Of a stretch of DNA of 64,000 nt, positions 7,387-16,690 are shown piece by piece (position 1 is the first letter of the stretch; each line of letters starts with the position of its first letter). The notes under the pieces were generated by a model. The model did not search any database, was not told the DNA's origin, and was given only the letters and a program-made list of their open reading frames with translations. The DNA is from Ruminococcaceae bacterium UBA7217 (GTDB lineage Bacteria; Bacillota; Clostridia; Oscillospirales; Acutalibacteraceae), in NCBI GenBank assembly GCA_002490425.1, contig DKTZ01000035.1, positions 7,225-71,224 of the forward strand. Reading direction: 5' to 3'. A program made the translations under genes and the position numbers.

Positions 7387-9400
7387 GATTCTTGCTCCTG
7401 CAGGCAGCAGGGAAGCTTTAAAAGCCGCAGTTCTTTCAGGTGCTGACGCGGTATATTTCGGTGTGGGTAATTTTAATGCACGCAAAAATGCGGACAACTT
7501 TTCCACTGAAGAATTGAGCGAAACAATAAAATACTGTCATTCAAGGGGTGTTAAGGTACATATTACTCTTAACACCCTTATAAAAGATACGGAAATAGAC
7601 GAAGCAGCCGAAACGGTAAAAGCAATTTGCAATGCAGGTGCAGACGCTGTTATAGTGCAGGATTTAGGTGTGGCACGAATTGTAAGAACAGTTTGCCCCG
7701 ATATAGCAATGCACGCAAGCACTCAAATGACGGTCGGCACAAAAGAGGGGTTACAGCTTTTAAAGAAAATGGGATTTTCCCGCGCGGTTCTCCCAAGAGA
7801 GCTGTCTCTTAATGAGATAAAAGCACTTGCCGAGGACTCGCCGATTGAACTCGAAATATTTGTTCACGGCGCACTTTGTATGTGCGTTTCGGGGCAGTGT
7901 CTTTTAAGCTCACTGCTCGGCTCACGAAGCGGTAACAGAGGGCTTTGCGCACAACCCTGCCGTCTGCCTTTTAAGGTGCTCGGCGGAACAGGACACGATT
8001 TAAGCCTTAAGGATTTATCGCTGATAAATAATATAAAAGAGCTTTCGGATTTAGGTATAAGCTCATTTAAAATTGAGGGCAGAATGAAACGCCCCGAATA
8101 TGTAAGCGCCGCAGTAACTGCTTGCAAAGCATCACTTCAGGGCAGTTATAGCGAAAATATGCAGACTGATTTACAAAATCTTTTTTCACGTTCAGGATTT
8201 ACGGACGGATATTTTAAAGGCGAGCTTGGGCGAAATATGTTCGGCTACCGTGAAAAGGAAAATGTTCAGTCCGCTACCAAGGAGCTTTTAGACAAATACG
8301 CTAAAATATATGAAAAAGAAAAGCCGAGATACAAGGTAAATTTTGATTTTCACGGAAAAATCGGTGAAAAGGCAGAGCTTACCGCCTGTTTTGAAAATAC
8401 AAGCGTAAATGTTTTCAGCGAAAACAAGTGTGAAGAGCCGCTAAACCGACCGATAAGCGTCGAGAGGATAAACGAGGCGCTCTTAAAATGTGGAGGCACA
8501 CAGTTTGAGGCCGGCGAAATAAAGACAGATACAAATATTGATTATACCCTGCCCGTTTCGCAAATAAATCTTATGCGAAGATCGGCTATTGAGGTTTTAG
8601 CTGATAGAATCGGTGAAATTCCGTCAAGAAAAATATTCCCCTGCCCTATTCACACGGAAATTCCTGCCAAAAACGCAAATGAGATATATTGCAGATTTGA
8701 CAGTGCGGAAAAAGTTCCCGAAAATTTAGACGCAGACAAAATTTTTGTTCCGCTTAATACACCGAATGATGTTGTATTAAAATACGGCTATTCGGTGGAA
8801 ATTCCTCACGGAATGTTCGGCAATGAAGATAAGGTTATTAAAATGCTGTCTGAATCCTCTGCCGAATATGCGTTTTGCCACACTCTTGACGCAGTGGCAA
8901 TTGCAAAAAAATGCGGCAAAAAAATTGTAGCGTCAAGCAGTATGAATATTTTAAATTCACTTTCGGCAGACGAGGCAAAAACGCTTGGAATTTCGGAAAT
9001 GATTTTGTCCTGTGAATGTGGTCTGGAGCGTGCAAATAAGCTTTCCGCACCGATTAAAAAAGGTGTTTTTGCATACGGCAGAATCCCGCTTATGCTCACC
9101 CGCAACTGCCCCGTTAAAAACGGCAAGACCTGCGACGAATGTAATCGGCAAAGCAGTATAACGGACAGAAAAGGTATTTCATTCCCTGTGCGGTGCAATA
9201 TGGGTTATTCAGAAATACTCAATTCCCGTCCCGTTTTTATGGCGGACAGGCTCGGTGAGATTAAAAACAGCGACTTTTTATTCTTTAATTTTACCGTTGA
9301 AACGAAAGACGAAGTAAATAAAATTATGGAGTCTTATTATAACGAAACGGGTCCCGACGGCGACTTTACCAGGGGACTTCTTTACAGAGGTGTTGAATAA
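7373..9400 (+). CDS. peptidase U32 family protein with DUF3656, RlhA-like
   Basis: The 675-residue protein begins SEILAPAGSREALKAAVLSGADAVYFG (split here as an alpha/beta barrel start). It has the U32 signature around IFVHGALCMCVSGQC near 162-176, then GLCAQPCRLPF near 190 and KIEGRMK near 240. The long C-terminal half fits DUF3656. In E. coli the same architecture is RlhA, which hydroxylates C2501 of 23S rRNA; other members were annotated as collagenases. Four cysteines in the signature region are consistent with an iron-sulfur site. ATG 7373 is chosen because it gives the conserved start; the in-frame TTG at 7346 lies deep in zapA. The stop overlaps the dut start codon by one base. Confidence 0.88.
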   Translation: MRKSEILAPAGSREALKAAVLSGADAVYFGVGNFNARKNADNFSTEELSETIKYCHSRGVKVHITLNTLIKDTEIDEAAETVKAICNAGADAVIVQDLGVARIVRTVCPDIAMHASTQMTVGTKEGLQLLKKMGFSRAVLPRELSLNEIKALAEDSPIELEIFVHGALCMCVSGQCLLSSLLGSRSGNRGLCAQPCRLPFKVLGGTGHDLSLKDLSLINNIKELSDLGISSFKIEGRMKRPEYVSAAVTACKASLQGSYSENMQTDLQNLFSRSGFTDGYFKGELGRNMFGYREKENVQSATKELLDKYAKIYEKEKPRYKVNFDFHGKIGEKAELTACFENTSVNVFSENKCEEPLNRPISVERINEALLKCGGTQFEAGEIKTDTNIDYTLPVSQINLMRRSAIEVLADRIGEIPSRKIFPCPIHTEIPAKNANEIYCRFDSAEKVPENLDADKIFVPLNTPNDVVLKYGYSVEIPHGMFGNEDKVIKMLSESSAEYAFCHTLDAVAIAKKCGKKIVASSSMNILNSLSADEAKTLGISEMILSCECGLERANKLSAPIKKGVFAYGRIPLMLTRNCPVKNGKTCDECNRQSSITDRKGISFPVRCNMGYSEILNSRPVFMADRLGEIKNSDFLFFNFTVETKDEVNKIMESYYNETGPDGDFTRGLLYRGVE

Positions 9401-9837
9401 TGGAGCTTAAAATCAAAAAAGTTAAAGAAGATGCAAAAATTCCCACAAGGGGGACTGACGGTGCGGCAGGCTTTGATCTTTACGCTTGCATTGATAAACC
9501 CATAACACTGAATAAAGGCGACACAGCTTTAATTCCAACGGGCATTGCAATTGCAGTGCCCGAGGGTTATGCAGCGTTCATTCACTCACGCTCGGGGCTT
9601 AGCATTAAAAGAGGCATCTGCCTTTTAAATTCAGTAGGCGTTGTAGACAGCGATTACAGGGGTGAGGTGTGCGTTGGAGTTATCAAAGCGACAGACGAAC
9701 CTTATACAATAGAACCGTTTGAGCGAATCGCCCAAATGGTAATAAAGCAGGTGTGTATTCCCACGCTTGTTGAAACAGATGAGCTTGACGAAACAGACAG
9801 AGGCACCGGCGGCTTCGGTTCAACGGGGACGAAATAA
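9400..9837 (+). CDS. dut: dUTP diphosphatase
   Basis: Dut hydrolyses dUTP to dUMP and pyrophosphate, keeping uracil out of DNA and supplying thymidylate synthesis. The trimeric-type family motifs are all visible in 145 residues: GAAGFDLYA near 20, SRSGLSIKRG near 66, GVVDSDYRGE near 80, and the C-terminal arm RGTGGFGSTG near 134. Length is typical. Translation is probably coupled to the U32 gene through the TAATG overlap. Confidence 0.96.
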   Translation: MELKIKKVKEDAKIPTRGTDGAAGFDLYACIDKPITLNKGDTALIPTGIAIAVPEGYAAFIHSRSGLSIKRGICLLNSVGVVDSDYRGEVCVGVIKATDEPYTIEPFERIAQMVIKQVCIPTLVETDELDETDRGTGGFGSTGTK

Positions 9838-9852
9838 GTAATCGAAAATTTT

Positions 9853-9897
9853 AAAGGCAGAGGTTTGCAATACGCTTTCCTCTGCCTTTTTGCTTTT
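9853..9897. terminator. bidirectional terminator between dut and rqcP
   Basis: AAAGGCAGAGG (9853-9863) pairs with CCTCTGCCTTT (9879-9889), with T runs on both strands. It separates two convergent transcripts. Confidence 0.85.
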
Positions 9898-9914
9898 GTA
9901 TTTGAAATTATTCT

Positions 9915-10157
9915 TTATTTTATTTCCTCATACATTTCCGAGGCGGTTTGCTTTGTGGCGTATTCGGTGACATTCAGCACACGGTAACGGCTGATTTTTT
10001 CACCAAAACGGATTTCAAGAATATCGCCCATTTTCACATCGTAGGACGCTTTAACGGTCTTTCCGTTTGCGGTAACGTGTCCTGCGTCGCAAACCTCATT
10101 CGCAACGGTACGCCGTTTTATTATTCGTGAAACCTTTAAAAATTTATCTAATCTCAT
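9915..10157 (-). CDS. rqcP: S4-domain RNA-binding protein RqcP (YabO/Hsp15-like)
   Basis: The 80-residue protein is a single S4 domain: MRLDKFLKVSRIIKRRTVAN, then GHVTANGKTVKASYDVKMGD and a final short strand. RqcP acts with RqcH on obstructed 50S subunits to add alanine tails during ribosome-associated quality control. Its position after mazG and hup is the same as in the conserved spoVB-mazG-(hup)-yabO cluster. The usual next genes yabP and yabQ (spore coat/cortex) are absent here; dut lies convergently instead. There is no strong Shine-Dalgarno before the ATG. Confidence 0.9.
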   Translation of the reverse strand: MRLDKFLKVSRIIKRRTVANEVCDAGHVTANGKTVKASYDVKMGDILEIRFGEKISRYRVLNVTEYATKQTASEMYEEIK

Positions 10158-10198
10158 ATTTTCTTACAGCACGGTGTTAGCCTGTGCCGTCCTTTCCT

Positions 10199-10230
10199 AT
10201 AAAAAGAAACGGGGAGCTTTAAGCCCCCCG
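10199..10230 (-). terminator. intrinsic terminator after hup
   Basis: On the minus strand CGGGGGGCT pairs with AGCTCCCCG around a short loop and is followed by TTTCTTTTTAT. rqcP downstream may therefore need read-through or its own promoter. Confidence 0.8.
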
Positions 10231-10246
10231 AACTTTCAAAAGTAAA

Positions 10247-10519
10247 TTATTTAACAGCTGCTTTAAGAGCTGCACCTGCTTTGAATGCAGGAACCTTTGT
10301 TGCGGGAACTTTGATTGTCTCGCCTGTTCTGGGGTTGCGAGCCTCTTTTGCTGCACGCTCTCTAACTTCAAATGTACCGAAACCGATAAGTTGAATCTTG
10401 TCGCCTGCCTTAAGAGCATCTGTAACTGCATCGATAACTGCTGCTACTGCCTTGTCAGCGTCTTTCTTTGAAATTTCTGCTTTTGCAGCAACTGCTGCTA
10501 CGAGTTCTGTCTTATTCAT
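10247..10519 (-). CDS. hup: HU-family DNA-binding protein
   Basis: HU is the abundant histone-like protein that bends and compacts DNA as a dimer. The 90-residue product has the helical dimerisation region (MNKTELVAAVAAKAEISKKD), GFGTFEVRERAAKEARNPRT for the DNA-clasping arm with the conserved RNPRTG tip, and the closing strand. ATG 10519 is selected because GGAGGA lies eight bases upstream. An upstream in-frame start would place the ribosome binding site inside the gene. Codon use is very regular, as expected for a highly expressed gene. Confidence 0.96.
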   Translation of the reverse strand: MNKTELVAAVAAKAEISKKDADKAVAAVIDAVTDALKAGDKIQLIGFGTFEVRERAAKEARNPRTGETIKVPATKVPAFKAGAALKAAVK

Positions 10520-10563
10520 TGTGATTTCCTCCAATAAATTTTCTTAATTTATCTCCTAAAGGA

Positions 10564-11370
10564 TTACTCCTTTTTTGAAGCCTTTGCTATTTCCCAAAGC
10601 TTGTCCAATTCGCTTATATCGGTATTCTTCATATCAATATTTCGCTCTGCGGCAAGCTTTTCAACAACTGAAAACCGTTCAATAAACTTGTCCGTCGCTT
10701 TGGTTAAACACTCTTCGCTGTCACATCCGATAAAACGGGAAACATTGACAACCGAGAAAAGTAAATCGCCGAACTCTTCTTCAATGTCCTTTTGCTCGCC
10801 GCTGTTTACAGCCGCTTTAAGCTCCGTAAGCTCTTCTGCAACCTTATCATAAGCGCCGTCTGCACTGTCCCAGTCAAAGCCTACTTTGCGTGCCTTTTTC
10901 TGAACCTTGTCCGCACGCATAAGAGCGGGAAACTCACGGGGAATTGCAAGCATTGAATCAGTCTGCGTTTTTTGATTTTTGGAATTTTTCTTAATAGCGT
11001 CCCAGTTAGTGAGTACCTCACCTGTGGAGCTGACTGTCACGTCACCGAAAACATGAGGGTGGCGCTCAATAAGCTTTTTGCAAATTCCGTCGCAGACATC
11101 GTCAATATTAAACACGCCCTTTTCGGTTTCCATTTCGGAATGAAGCGTTACCTGCAAAAGAACGTCGCCAAGCTCTTCACAGAGCATTTCGGGACTTTGT
11201 TTATTTATCGCCTCAATAACCTCATAGGTTTCTTCAATAAAATCACGGCGAATACTTTTATGAGTCTGCTCCCTGTTCCACGGACAACCGCCGGGAGAAC
11301 GGAGAAGATGCGTAATGTAAACTAAATCGTCAAAATTGTACCTGTCTTTAAAAACAAAACCGTCTACCAT
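10564..11370 (-). CDS. mazG: nucleoside triphosphate pyrophosphohydrolase MazG
   Basis: MazG converts NTPs and dNTPs to monophosphates and pyrophosphate, cleaning the nucleotide pool. The 268-residue protein has two MazG repeats. The first contains PGGCPWNREQTHKSI near 24-38 and EELGDVLLQVTLHSEM near 62-77, and the second EEEFGDLLFSVVNVSRF near 213-229. The paired acidic residues are the Mg-binding EExxD sites. ATG 11370 has AAGGAG eight bases upstream, so the longer in-frame start at 11391 is not used. It sits between spoVB and hup, as in Bacillus. Confidence 0.94.
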   Translation of the reverse strand: MVDGFVFKDRYNFDDLVYITHLLRSPGGCPWNREQTHKSIRRDFIEETYEVIEAINKQSPEMLCEELGDVLLQVTLHSEMETEKGVFNIDDVCDGICKKLIERHPHVFGDVTVSSTGEVLTNWDAIKKNSKNQKTQTDSMLAIPREFPALMRADKVQKKARKVGFDWDSADGAYDKVAEELTELKAAVNSGEQKDIEEEFGDLLFSVVNVSRFIGCDSEECLTKATDKFIERFSVVEKLAAERNIDMKNTDISELDKLWEIAKASKKE

Positions 11371-11412
11371 TTGCGCACTCCTTAAAGGCATGGAAAGCCT
11401 TATGTATATATA

Positions 11413-13191
11413 TTACCCTATAAATCCATATTTTGCAAGCACTTTTGCTATTTTTTCTCCTTTTGGGAGCATAATTACATCATCTTTTGCAATTCCTTTG
11501 ACGAAAAGCATCGAAATTACATAGACAACTCCGCCCACAGCAATTGCAAGACCTAAACAAAGTATTGCTTTAAGGGAATGACCTGCAAGTGATAATTCGG
11601 GGATAAACCTGTTGCAGACAGCAAACGAGGTGTATGCGCCGAGTCCGCAAAGGAGTCCGCAAAAAGTAGGCTTTACGAAAACAGAGACAAAATTTATTCG
11701 TACTCTTGTGTATTTAATAAGTGCAAAAAGATTGATTGTATCAATAATTATATAGCAAACTACTGTACCGATTACTGCGCCGTTAACATTCATTTTCGGA
11801 ATTGCAACGAGGACAAAATTCAAAATCACCTTTACGAGTGCACCTACAGAAAGAGAAATTATGGGTACATTCGTTTTTTCGATAGCCTGAAGCATATTGG
11901 TCATAGGCTGTGAAAGGGCTATCAGGAAAACCGTTGCGCCGTAAGCCGCCATTACGGGGGCCGCTATCGGAATTGAAGACGCCGCCGTGCCGCCGCCGTA
12001 GAAAATTGCAAGAATTGGCTGAGCGAGCACTGCCATACCTATTCCGCAGGGCATTGCTACGAGCATTGTAACCCGAAGTACAGATTCGATTGAAGTTTTT
12101 ATCTGGCGTTTGTTTCTCATTGCCCATGCCGCCGAAATTGCCGGGATTGCACTGACACCGAGAGTCAGCGTTATTGACGGAATAAGGTTTTTGAAATCCA
12201 CTGACAAAGAATATGCGCCGTAAAGGAAATCCTTTACATCCGCGTCCAAAACTCCCTGAAGCTCCGCTGAATAAAGCGAACGTATAAATGAAAGATTTTT
12301 TGACACAACATATTCCAATCGGTTCTGTATTGTAACCGCATCAATAACATTGGTTATGCTGAAAACAAGGGAACTGAAAATTACGGGGATTGAAAAGCTT
12401 ACAAGCTTTCCTGAAATAGCTGAAGATTTTGCAGGTCTGGGAGATGCCGCAAGCTCAGCCTTTGTAATCCCGTCGCCCTTTATTTTGCCTAAAATTACAA
12501 GGTAAATCATACCGAGAACCGTGCCGAGTGTAACACCTGCGGTAGCACCCGCCGCCGCATAAGGGTAAATTCGGCTAAGTGCTTCCGTTTCAGTTGCTGC
12601 AACCTCCCCGAATACGGAAAGACCTGCATTAAATCTTGAATAGCCGTAGCTGATTACCGCTTTTGAACAAATAATACCGAAAATAAGCTTTCCGAGCGCC
12701 TCAAGAACCTGCGAAACCGCAGTGGGAGTCATATTGCGAAGTCCGTTGTAATAGCCTCGGTAAATTGACATTATACAGCAGAAGAAAATTGACGGCCCGA
12801 TTATTATAAGAGAGGGAATTGCCTCAGTTGTTTTTATTGAAAGGGCATAAGGGTACATAAGAAGGAAGATTAACAGCGTACCTACGATACCCATCATTAA
12901 AAACAGTCTTTTTGACACCTTGTGAATAAGCTTTACATCACGGAAACGCCCCAGCGCCATTTCCTCAGACACCATTTTTGAAACAGCAACGGGCAGCCCT
13001 GCCATTGAAATGGTGTAAATCGGGACATAAAGACTGTACGCCGAGTCAAAATAACCCCTGCCTATTGTACCAATCATATTGGTAAGCGGTATTTTGTAAA
13101 TAACACCTATAATTTTAACAATTATGGTTGAAAGACTAAGCACAAGCGCACCGTTAAGCAGCGACTGACTTTTTCTTTGTTTATTTGCCAT
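11413..13191 (-). CDS. spoVB: stage V sporulation protein B, MOP-superfamily lipid flippase-like
   Basis: A 592-residue polytopic protein with about 14 predicted membrane helices and the polysaccharide-export/MATE fold. Members with this size and neighbourhood (next to mazG) are SpoVB, needed for spore cortex assembly and probably a lipid-linked precursor flippase; MurJ-type Amj/YtgP proteins look similar. The sequence near residue 50, GYFDSAYSLYVPIYTIS, is characteristic of the family. ATG 13191 is preferred because GAGAGGTG overlaps the alternative GTG at 13200. It lies 12 bases after the uridine kinase-like gene and in the same transcript. Confidence 0.88.
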   Translation of the reverse strand: MANKQRKSQSLLNGALVLSLSTIIVKIIGVIYKIPLTNMIGTIGRGYFDSAYSLYVPIYTISMAGLPVAVSKMVSEEMALGRFRDVKLIHKVSKRLFLMMGIVGTLLIFLLMYPYALSIKTTEAIPSLIIIGPSIFFCCIMSIYRGYYNGLRNMTPTAVSQVLEALGKLIFGIICSKAVISYGYSRFNAGLSVFGEVAATETEALSRIYPYAAAGATAGVTLGTVLGMIYLVILGKIKGDGITKAELAASPRPAKSSAISGKLVSFSIPVIFSSLVFSITNVIDAVTIQNRLEYVVSKNLSFIRSLYSAELQGVLDADVKDFLYGAYSLSVDFKNLIPSITLTLGVSAIPAISAAWAMRNKRQIKTSIESVLRVTMLVAMPCGIGMAVLAQPILAIFYGGGTAASSIPIAAPVMAAYGATVFLIALSQPMTNMLQAIEKTNVPIISLSVGALVKVILNFVLVAIPKMNVNGAVIGTVVCYIIIDTINLFALIKYTRVRINFVSVFVKPTFCGLLCGLGAYTSFAVCNRFIPELSLAGHSLKAILCLGLAIAVGGVVYVISMLFVKGIAKDDVIMLPKGEKIAKVLAKYGFIG

Positions 13192-13203
13192 TTTCTTCAC
13201 CTC

Positions 13204-14124
13204 TCAGCCTAAAAACTCACGAAGAAGAGAACCTTTAGGAACTTGTGTCTCGTCAATATCTTCAAATTTATTAAGTGCGTCACGAAGCCTTTGAACATCG
13301 TATGCAAAATCGTCGGAAATTTCGCTTTGAAGAATCTCCAACGCCTGTTTTTTCAAAACACATGGCTCGTAAAGGTGCACTGTATTTATTTTTATGTCCG
13401 CATTGTCTCTGTACGGAAACAAATATTTATCCTCACCGTAGGTAACATTTCTCCAAAGAGAATATGTGTAATCTGCCGAGCTTCCTCTGAATTTAAAATC
13501 ACGCACCAATCGCCTTACAAAGCGCAGATTTCTTTTATTAAGAATTATTTTACCCTTTTGATTGTAAATTCTTGATGAAACGCTGATATATATTTTAAAA
13601 AGATTTCCGCTGATTTTATCGGTAATAATCGGGTTTAATGCGTGAAGTCCCTCAATAATGACAACATCCTTTGAGCCTAATGTTATTTCGTTATATTCGT
13701 TTTGTTTTCGTGTACCCGTTACGAAATCAAAAATCGGCGTTTTAACGGTTTCGCCCCGTAAAAGAGCATTTACGATTTCGGTAAAATAATCCAAATCAAG
13801 AGCATAAACCGTTTCAAAATCTCTTGTACCGTCGGGTAAAAGCGGAATATCGTCACGGTTAAGGTAAAAATCGTCAAGGCTCAAAACAAATGTATGCACG
13901 CCGTTTTTCTTACATTCCTCGCTGATTTTTCTTGCGGTGGTGGTTTTTCCCGATGATGACGGCCCTGCAAGCATTACAACCTGTCTTTCACCCTTGTCGC
14001 ATATTGTTTTTGACACAGACGCAATAATATTGCTGTACCTACTCTCGCATTTTTCAATAAACTCCTGCGGATTTAATTTTGCTTCTCCGTTTATATATTC
14101 AATTTCATTTGTAAGTTTTGCCAT
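13204..14124 (-). CDS. uridine kinase / phosphoribulokinase-family nucleoside kinase
   Basis: The P-loop AGPSSSGKTTTARK (residues 53-66), LSLDDFYLNRDD near 84 and EGLHALNP near 155 identify a Udk-type kinase that phosphorylates a nucleoside (probably uridine or cytidine). Clostridial relatives often carry an extra N-terminal TGS and ThrRS-like region of about 200 residues. This 306-residue copy lacks it and keeps only about 50 residues before the P-loop. GGAGAG precedes the ATG. It sits between hemZ and spoVB in the long minus-strand operon, 15 and 12 bases away. Confidence 0.88.
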   Translation of the reverse strand: MAKLTNEIEYINGEAKLNPQEFIEKCESRYSNIIASVSKTICDKGERQVVMLAGPSSSGKTTTARKISEECKKNGVHTFVLSLDDFYLNRDDIPLLPDGTRDFETVYALDLDYFTEIVNALLRGETVKTPIFDFVTGTRKQNEYNEITLGSKDVVIIEGLHALNPIITDKISGNLFKIYISVSSRIYNQKGKIILNKRNLRFVRRLVRDFKFRGSSADYTYSLWRNVTYGEDKYLFPYRDNADIKINTVHLYEPCVLKKQALEILQSEISDDFAYDVQRLRDALNKFEDIDETQVPKGSLLREFLG

Positions 14125-14139
14125 ATCTACTCTCCACTT

Positions 14140-15573
14140 TTAAAAGTATGTATTGTAAAACTCTGTTATTCTTTTCTTTCGCTTTATAAGCTCTTCAAAA
14201 CCCGAAATATATTCAAACGGATATTTAAAATTAAAAATACGCTCAATATAATCCCCGGACTGTGCCTTCAGCTTTGTTACCGCCCCTGCACCGACCGCAA
14301 AAATTGTGTGACATTCTTCCATCATAAAAATATTGTAAAGACATTCCGTATCTTTCTTGCACCAGCCTGTGTTTTCAAGACTTCCTACCGATTTTGACTG
14401 ACGGTACATATAATAAGGAGCGTATTTTCCGTTCAGCTTTTCATAAGTATATTTTAACATTTCATTGACTTTTTTAGCATTTTCGGAGGTAACACGCATA
14501 TCCTGCACGCCCAGATTTGACGAGCGTTTAAGCGCCAGAGTGTGCACCGTGATATTTTCAGGGTCAAGTGAAAAAGCCTCGTCAAGCGAATACTTAAACC
14601 CGTCCGCCGTGTCCCCGGGAAGACCTGCGATTAAATCCATATTTATGCAGTCAAAGCCGATTCTACGTGCAAGGTTAAATGCTGTTACCGTTTCTTCTGC
14701 GCTGTGACACCTGCCGATGTTTTTTAGCACTTCATCTGAAAAGGTCTGGGGATTTATGCTGATTCTTGTGACGGGGCTGTTTTTAAGCACCTTTAACTTT
14801 TCTTCCGTCACGGTATCAGGTCTGCCTGCCTCTACCGTAAATTCACGGCAACCGGATAAATCAAAATTATCCGTAACAGCTTTAAGCAAATCTTCCATTT
14901 GCTGTGCGGAAATTGTTGTGGGAGTGCCGCCGCCTATATAAACGCTTTCAAGGCGCAGTCCGAGTGCCTTTGCAATTTTGCCCGTTTCCTCAATTTCTTT
15001 CAGGAGTAAATCGCAATATTTCGGCACAAGTGCTTTTGCTTTTTCGGTTTGAACCGAATGTGACACAAATGAGCAGTAACTGCATCTTGTGGGGCAAAAC
15101 GGAATTGAAATATAAAGACTGAACGAATTTTCTTTTGAAAGAGAGATTATTCTCTGCTCGCAGTCGGCAACACGCCGTGCAAGAGCGTACTTTTCTTCAC
15201 TCACCAAAAGGTCACCCAAAAAATATTCTTTGGTTTTTTCTCTGCCGAGCCGTTTTTCCGTCGCCATTAAAAGCTTTGACGGTCGAACTCCCGTAAGCAC
15301 GCCCCATTTGGGATAAATCTTTGTATATTCGCCAAAAATCGAATAAACCATTCTGCCCATTTGCATTTCGTTATCTTCGCAAAGGGGAGCAGTCAGCCGT
15401 TTTTCAAAATCTCCTGCCTTAAAGTTAACCGTTATTTCGTCGCTGACCTCTGTGTAAAGACCGTCGCCGTCCGAATTTTCTTTTGTAACCTCAATTTTTT
15501 CGTTAGGGAGAAAAAGGCGGACAAGCTTTTCCATTTCATAATGGTATTTATGATTTACAACCGTAATACGCAT
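14140..15573 (-). CDS. hemZ: HemZ-like radical SAM coproporphyrinogen III oxidase family protein
   Basis: The 477-residue protein has a radical-SAM cluster motif CPTRCSYCSF near residue 160 (CX3CX2C) and GGGTPTTIS near 210 for SAM binding. HemZ-type proteins also have an N-terminal extension of about 150 residues, present here, and a C-terminal region with the YRQSKSVG segment. The family descends from HemN, but HemZ paralogues are of uncertain activity. Without other haem genes nearby, a true coproporphyrinogen oxidase role cannot be asserted. Placement downstream of rel-dtd-MBL is common in Clostridia. AAAGGGG precedes the ATG. Confidence 0.88.
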   Translation of the reverse strand: MRITVVNHKYHYEMEKLVRLFLPNEKIEVTKENSDGDGLYTEVSDEITVNFKAGDFEKRLTAPLCEDNEMQMGRMVYSIFGEYTKIYPKWGVLTGVRPSKLLMATEKRLGREKTKEYFLGDLLVSEEKYALARRVADCEQRIISLSKENSFSLYISIPFCPTRCSYCSFVSHSVQTEKAKALVPKYCDLLLKEIEETGKIAKALGLRLESVYIGGGTPTTISAQQMEDLLKAVTDNFDLSGCREFTVEAGRPDTVTEEKLKVLKNSPVTRISINPQTFSDEVLKNIGRCHSAEETVTAFNLARRIGFDCINMDLIAGLPGDTADGFKYSLDEAFSLDPENITVHTLALKRSSNLGVQDMRVTSENAKKVNEMLKYTYEKLNGKYAPYYMYRQSKSVGSLENTGWCKKDTECLYNIFMMEECHTIFAVGAGAVTKLKAQSGDYIERIFNFKYPFEYISGFEELIKRKKRITEFYNTYF

Positions 15574-15599
15574 TCTGTTTCCGCCCCTTTCCTAAAAAA

Positions 15600-16232
15600 T
15601 CAGTGTCTCATATATCTGTTATTCTCACGCTCAAACTGTAATGTCGTTTCTTCTCCGTGACCGGGGTACACTGTGTAATCCCCCGGAAGCTGTGCAAGTC
15701 TTTTAAGCGACGCTATTTCATTACGTCCTGCCAAAACAGGGCTTATGCCTGCTAAATCCGTCCTGCCTGCCGAAAGGCGGAAAAGTGTGTCGCCGGAGAA
15801 AATAATTCTGTCATTTTCAAGAATATAGCAAACACTGCCGTTAGTGTGCCCTTTGGTGTGCATTACACGAATTTTTGTATTGCCGAATTCCAATTCATCG
15901 CCGTCATTTAACAGTATATCCGCTTTAATCGGCTCTTGAATACCGCTGAAATGAGAATTGTAAAGGCTTTTATTCCCGTCAAGGAGCATTTCGCTGTCAA
16001 GAGAATGAGCACAAACCTCGGCTCCCGTTTCACGGACAACCGAGCTTACTCCTGAAATATGGTCAAAATGGCCGTGAGTTAATAAAATATATTTTACATT
16101 TTTACCTTTTATAAAATCCAAAAGCTCTGCATTTTCCAAAGCAGGGTCAATAACGGCAAAAACGCCGTCAGACTCTAACACATACGTATTTGTTTCAATT
16201 TCACCTATAACGAATTTTGTTACATTCAGCAT
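15600..16232 (-). CDS. metallo-beta-lactamase-fold hydrolase, glyoxalase II-like
   Basis: The 210-residue enzyme has the di-zinc motif THGHFDH at residues 52-58, HSLDSEML near 78, HTKGHTNGS near 128, FSGDTLF near 150 and YPGHGEET near 190, all conserved. This pattern fits the GloB/YcbL-type hydroxyacylglutathione-hydrolase-like family; the physiological thioester substrate is unknown. ATG 16232 overlaps the end of dtd by seven bases, so translation is coupled. The conserved order rel-dtd-MBL seen here recurs in many Clostridia. Confidence 0.88.
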   Translation of the reverse strand: MLNVTKFVIGEIETNTYVLESDGVFAVIDPALENAELLDFIKGKNVKYILLTHGHFDHISGVSSVVRETGAEVCAHSLDSEMLLDGNKSLYNSHFSGIQEPIKADILLNDGDELEFGNTKIRVMHTKGHTNGSVCYILENDRIIFSGDTLFRLSAGRTDLAGISPVLAGRNEIASLKRLAQLPGDYTVYPGHGEETTLQFERENNRYMRH

Positions 16233-16687
16233 CTTTTCACCCAAATTTCAGTGTCATAAACTATTGTTACAGGTCCGTCGTTTATTAAATCGACCTTCAT
16301 ATCAGCACCGAATACGCCTTTTTTTACGCATTTTACACCGTTTTCTAAAAGCTTTCGGCAAAATTCTTCATAAAACTCATTTGCTTTTTCGGGTTCTTTT
16401 GAACGGATAAACGAAGGTCTGTTACCTTTTTTCACATCAGCGCAAAGGGTAAACTGAGAAATTGCAAGAATTTCTCCGTCTATACTCTTAATATCAAGAT
16501 TCATTTTGCCGTTTTCGTCCTCAAAAACACGAAGAGAGGCGATTTTTTTCGCAAGAATATCAATATCCTCCGCCGTATCGTCATCCATAACGCCTAAAAG
16601 AATCATATACCCTTTGCCTATACGGCTGATTTCCTTGCCGTCCACGGTGACTCCTGCATTTTTTACTCTTTGTACTACTGCTTTCAT
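16226..16687 (-). CDS. dtd: D-aminoacyl-tRNA deacylase
   Basis: Dtd removes D-amino acids (and misloaded glycine) from tRNA, acting as a chiral proofreader. The 153-residue protein begins MKAVVQRVKNAGVTVDG. It has the SQFTLCAD active-site strand near 77 and the cross-subunit Gly-cisPro-like segment near DGPVTIVYD at the C-terminus; GNRPSF near 88 is also conserved. Length is typical. It starts three bases after the rel stop, leaving little room for its own ribosome binding site. Confidence 0.95.
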   Translation of the reverse strand: MKAVVQRVKNAGVTVDGKEISRIGKGYMILLGVMDDDTAEDIDILAKKIASLRVFEDENGKMNLDIKSIDGEILAISQFTLCADVKKGNRPSFIRSKEPEKANEFYEEFCRKLLENGVKCVKKGVFGADMKVDLINDGPVTIVYDTEIWVKRC

Positions 16688-16690
16688 AAT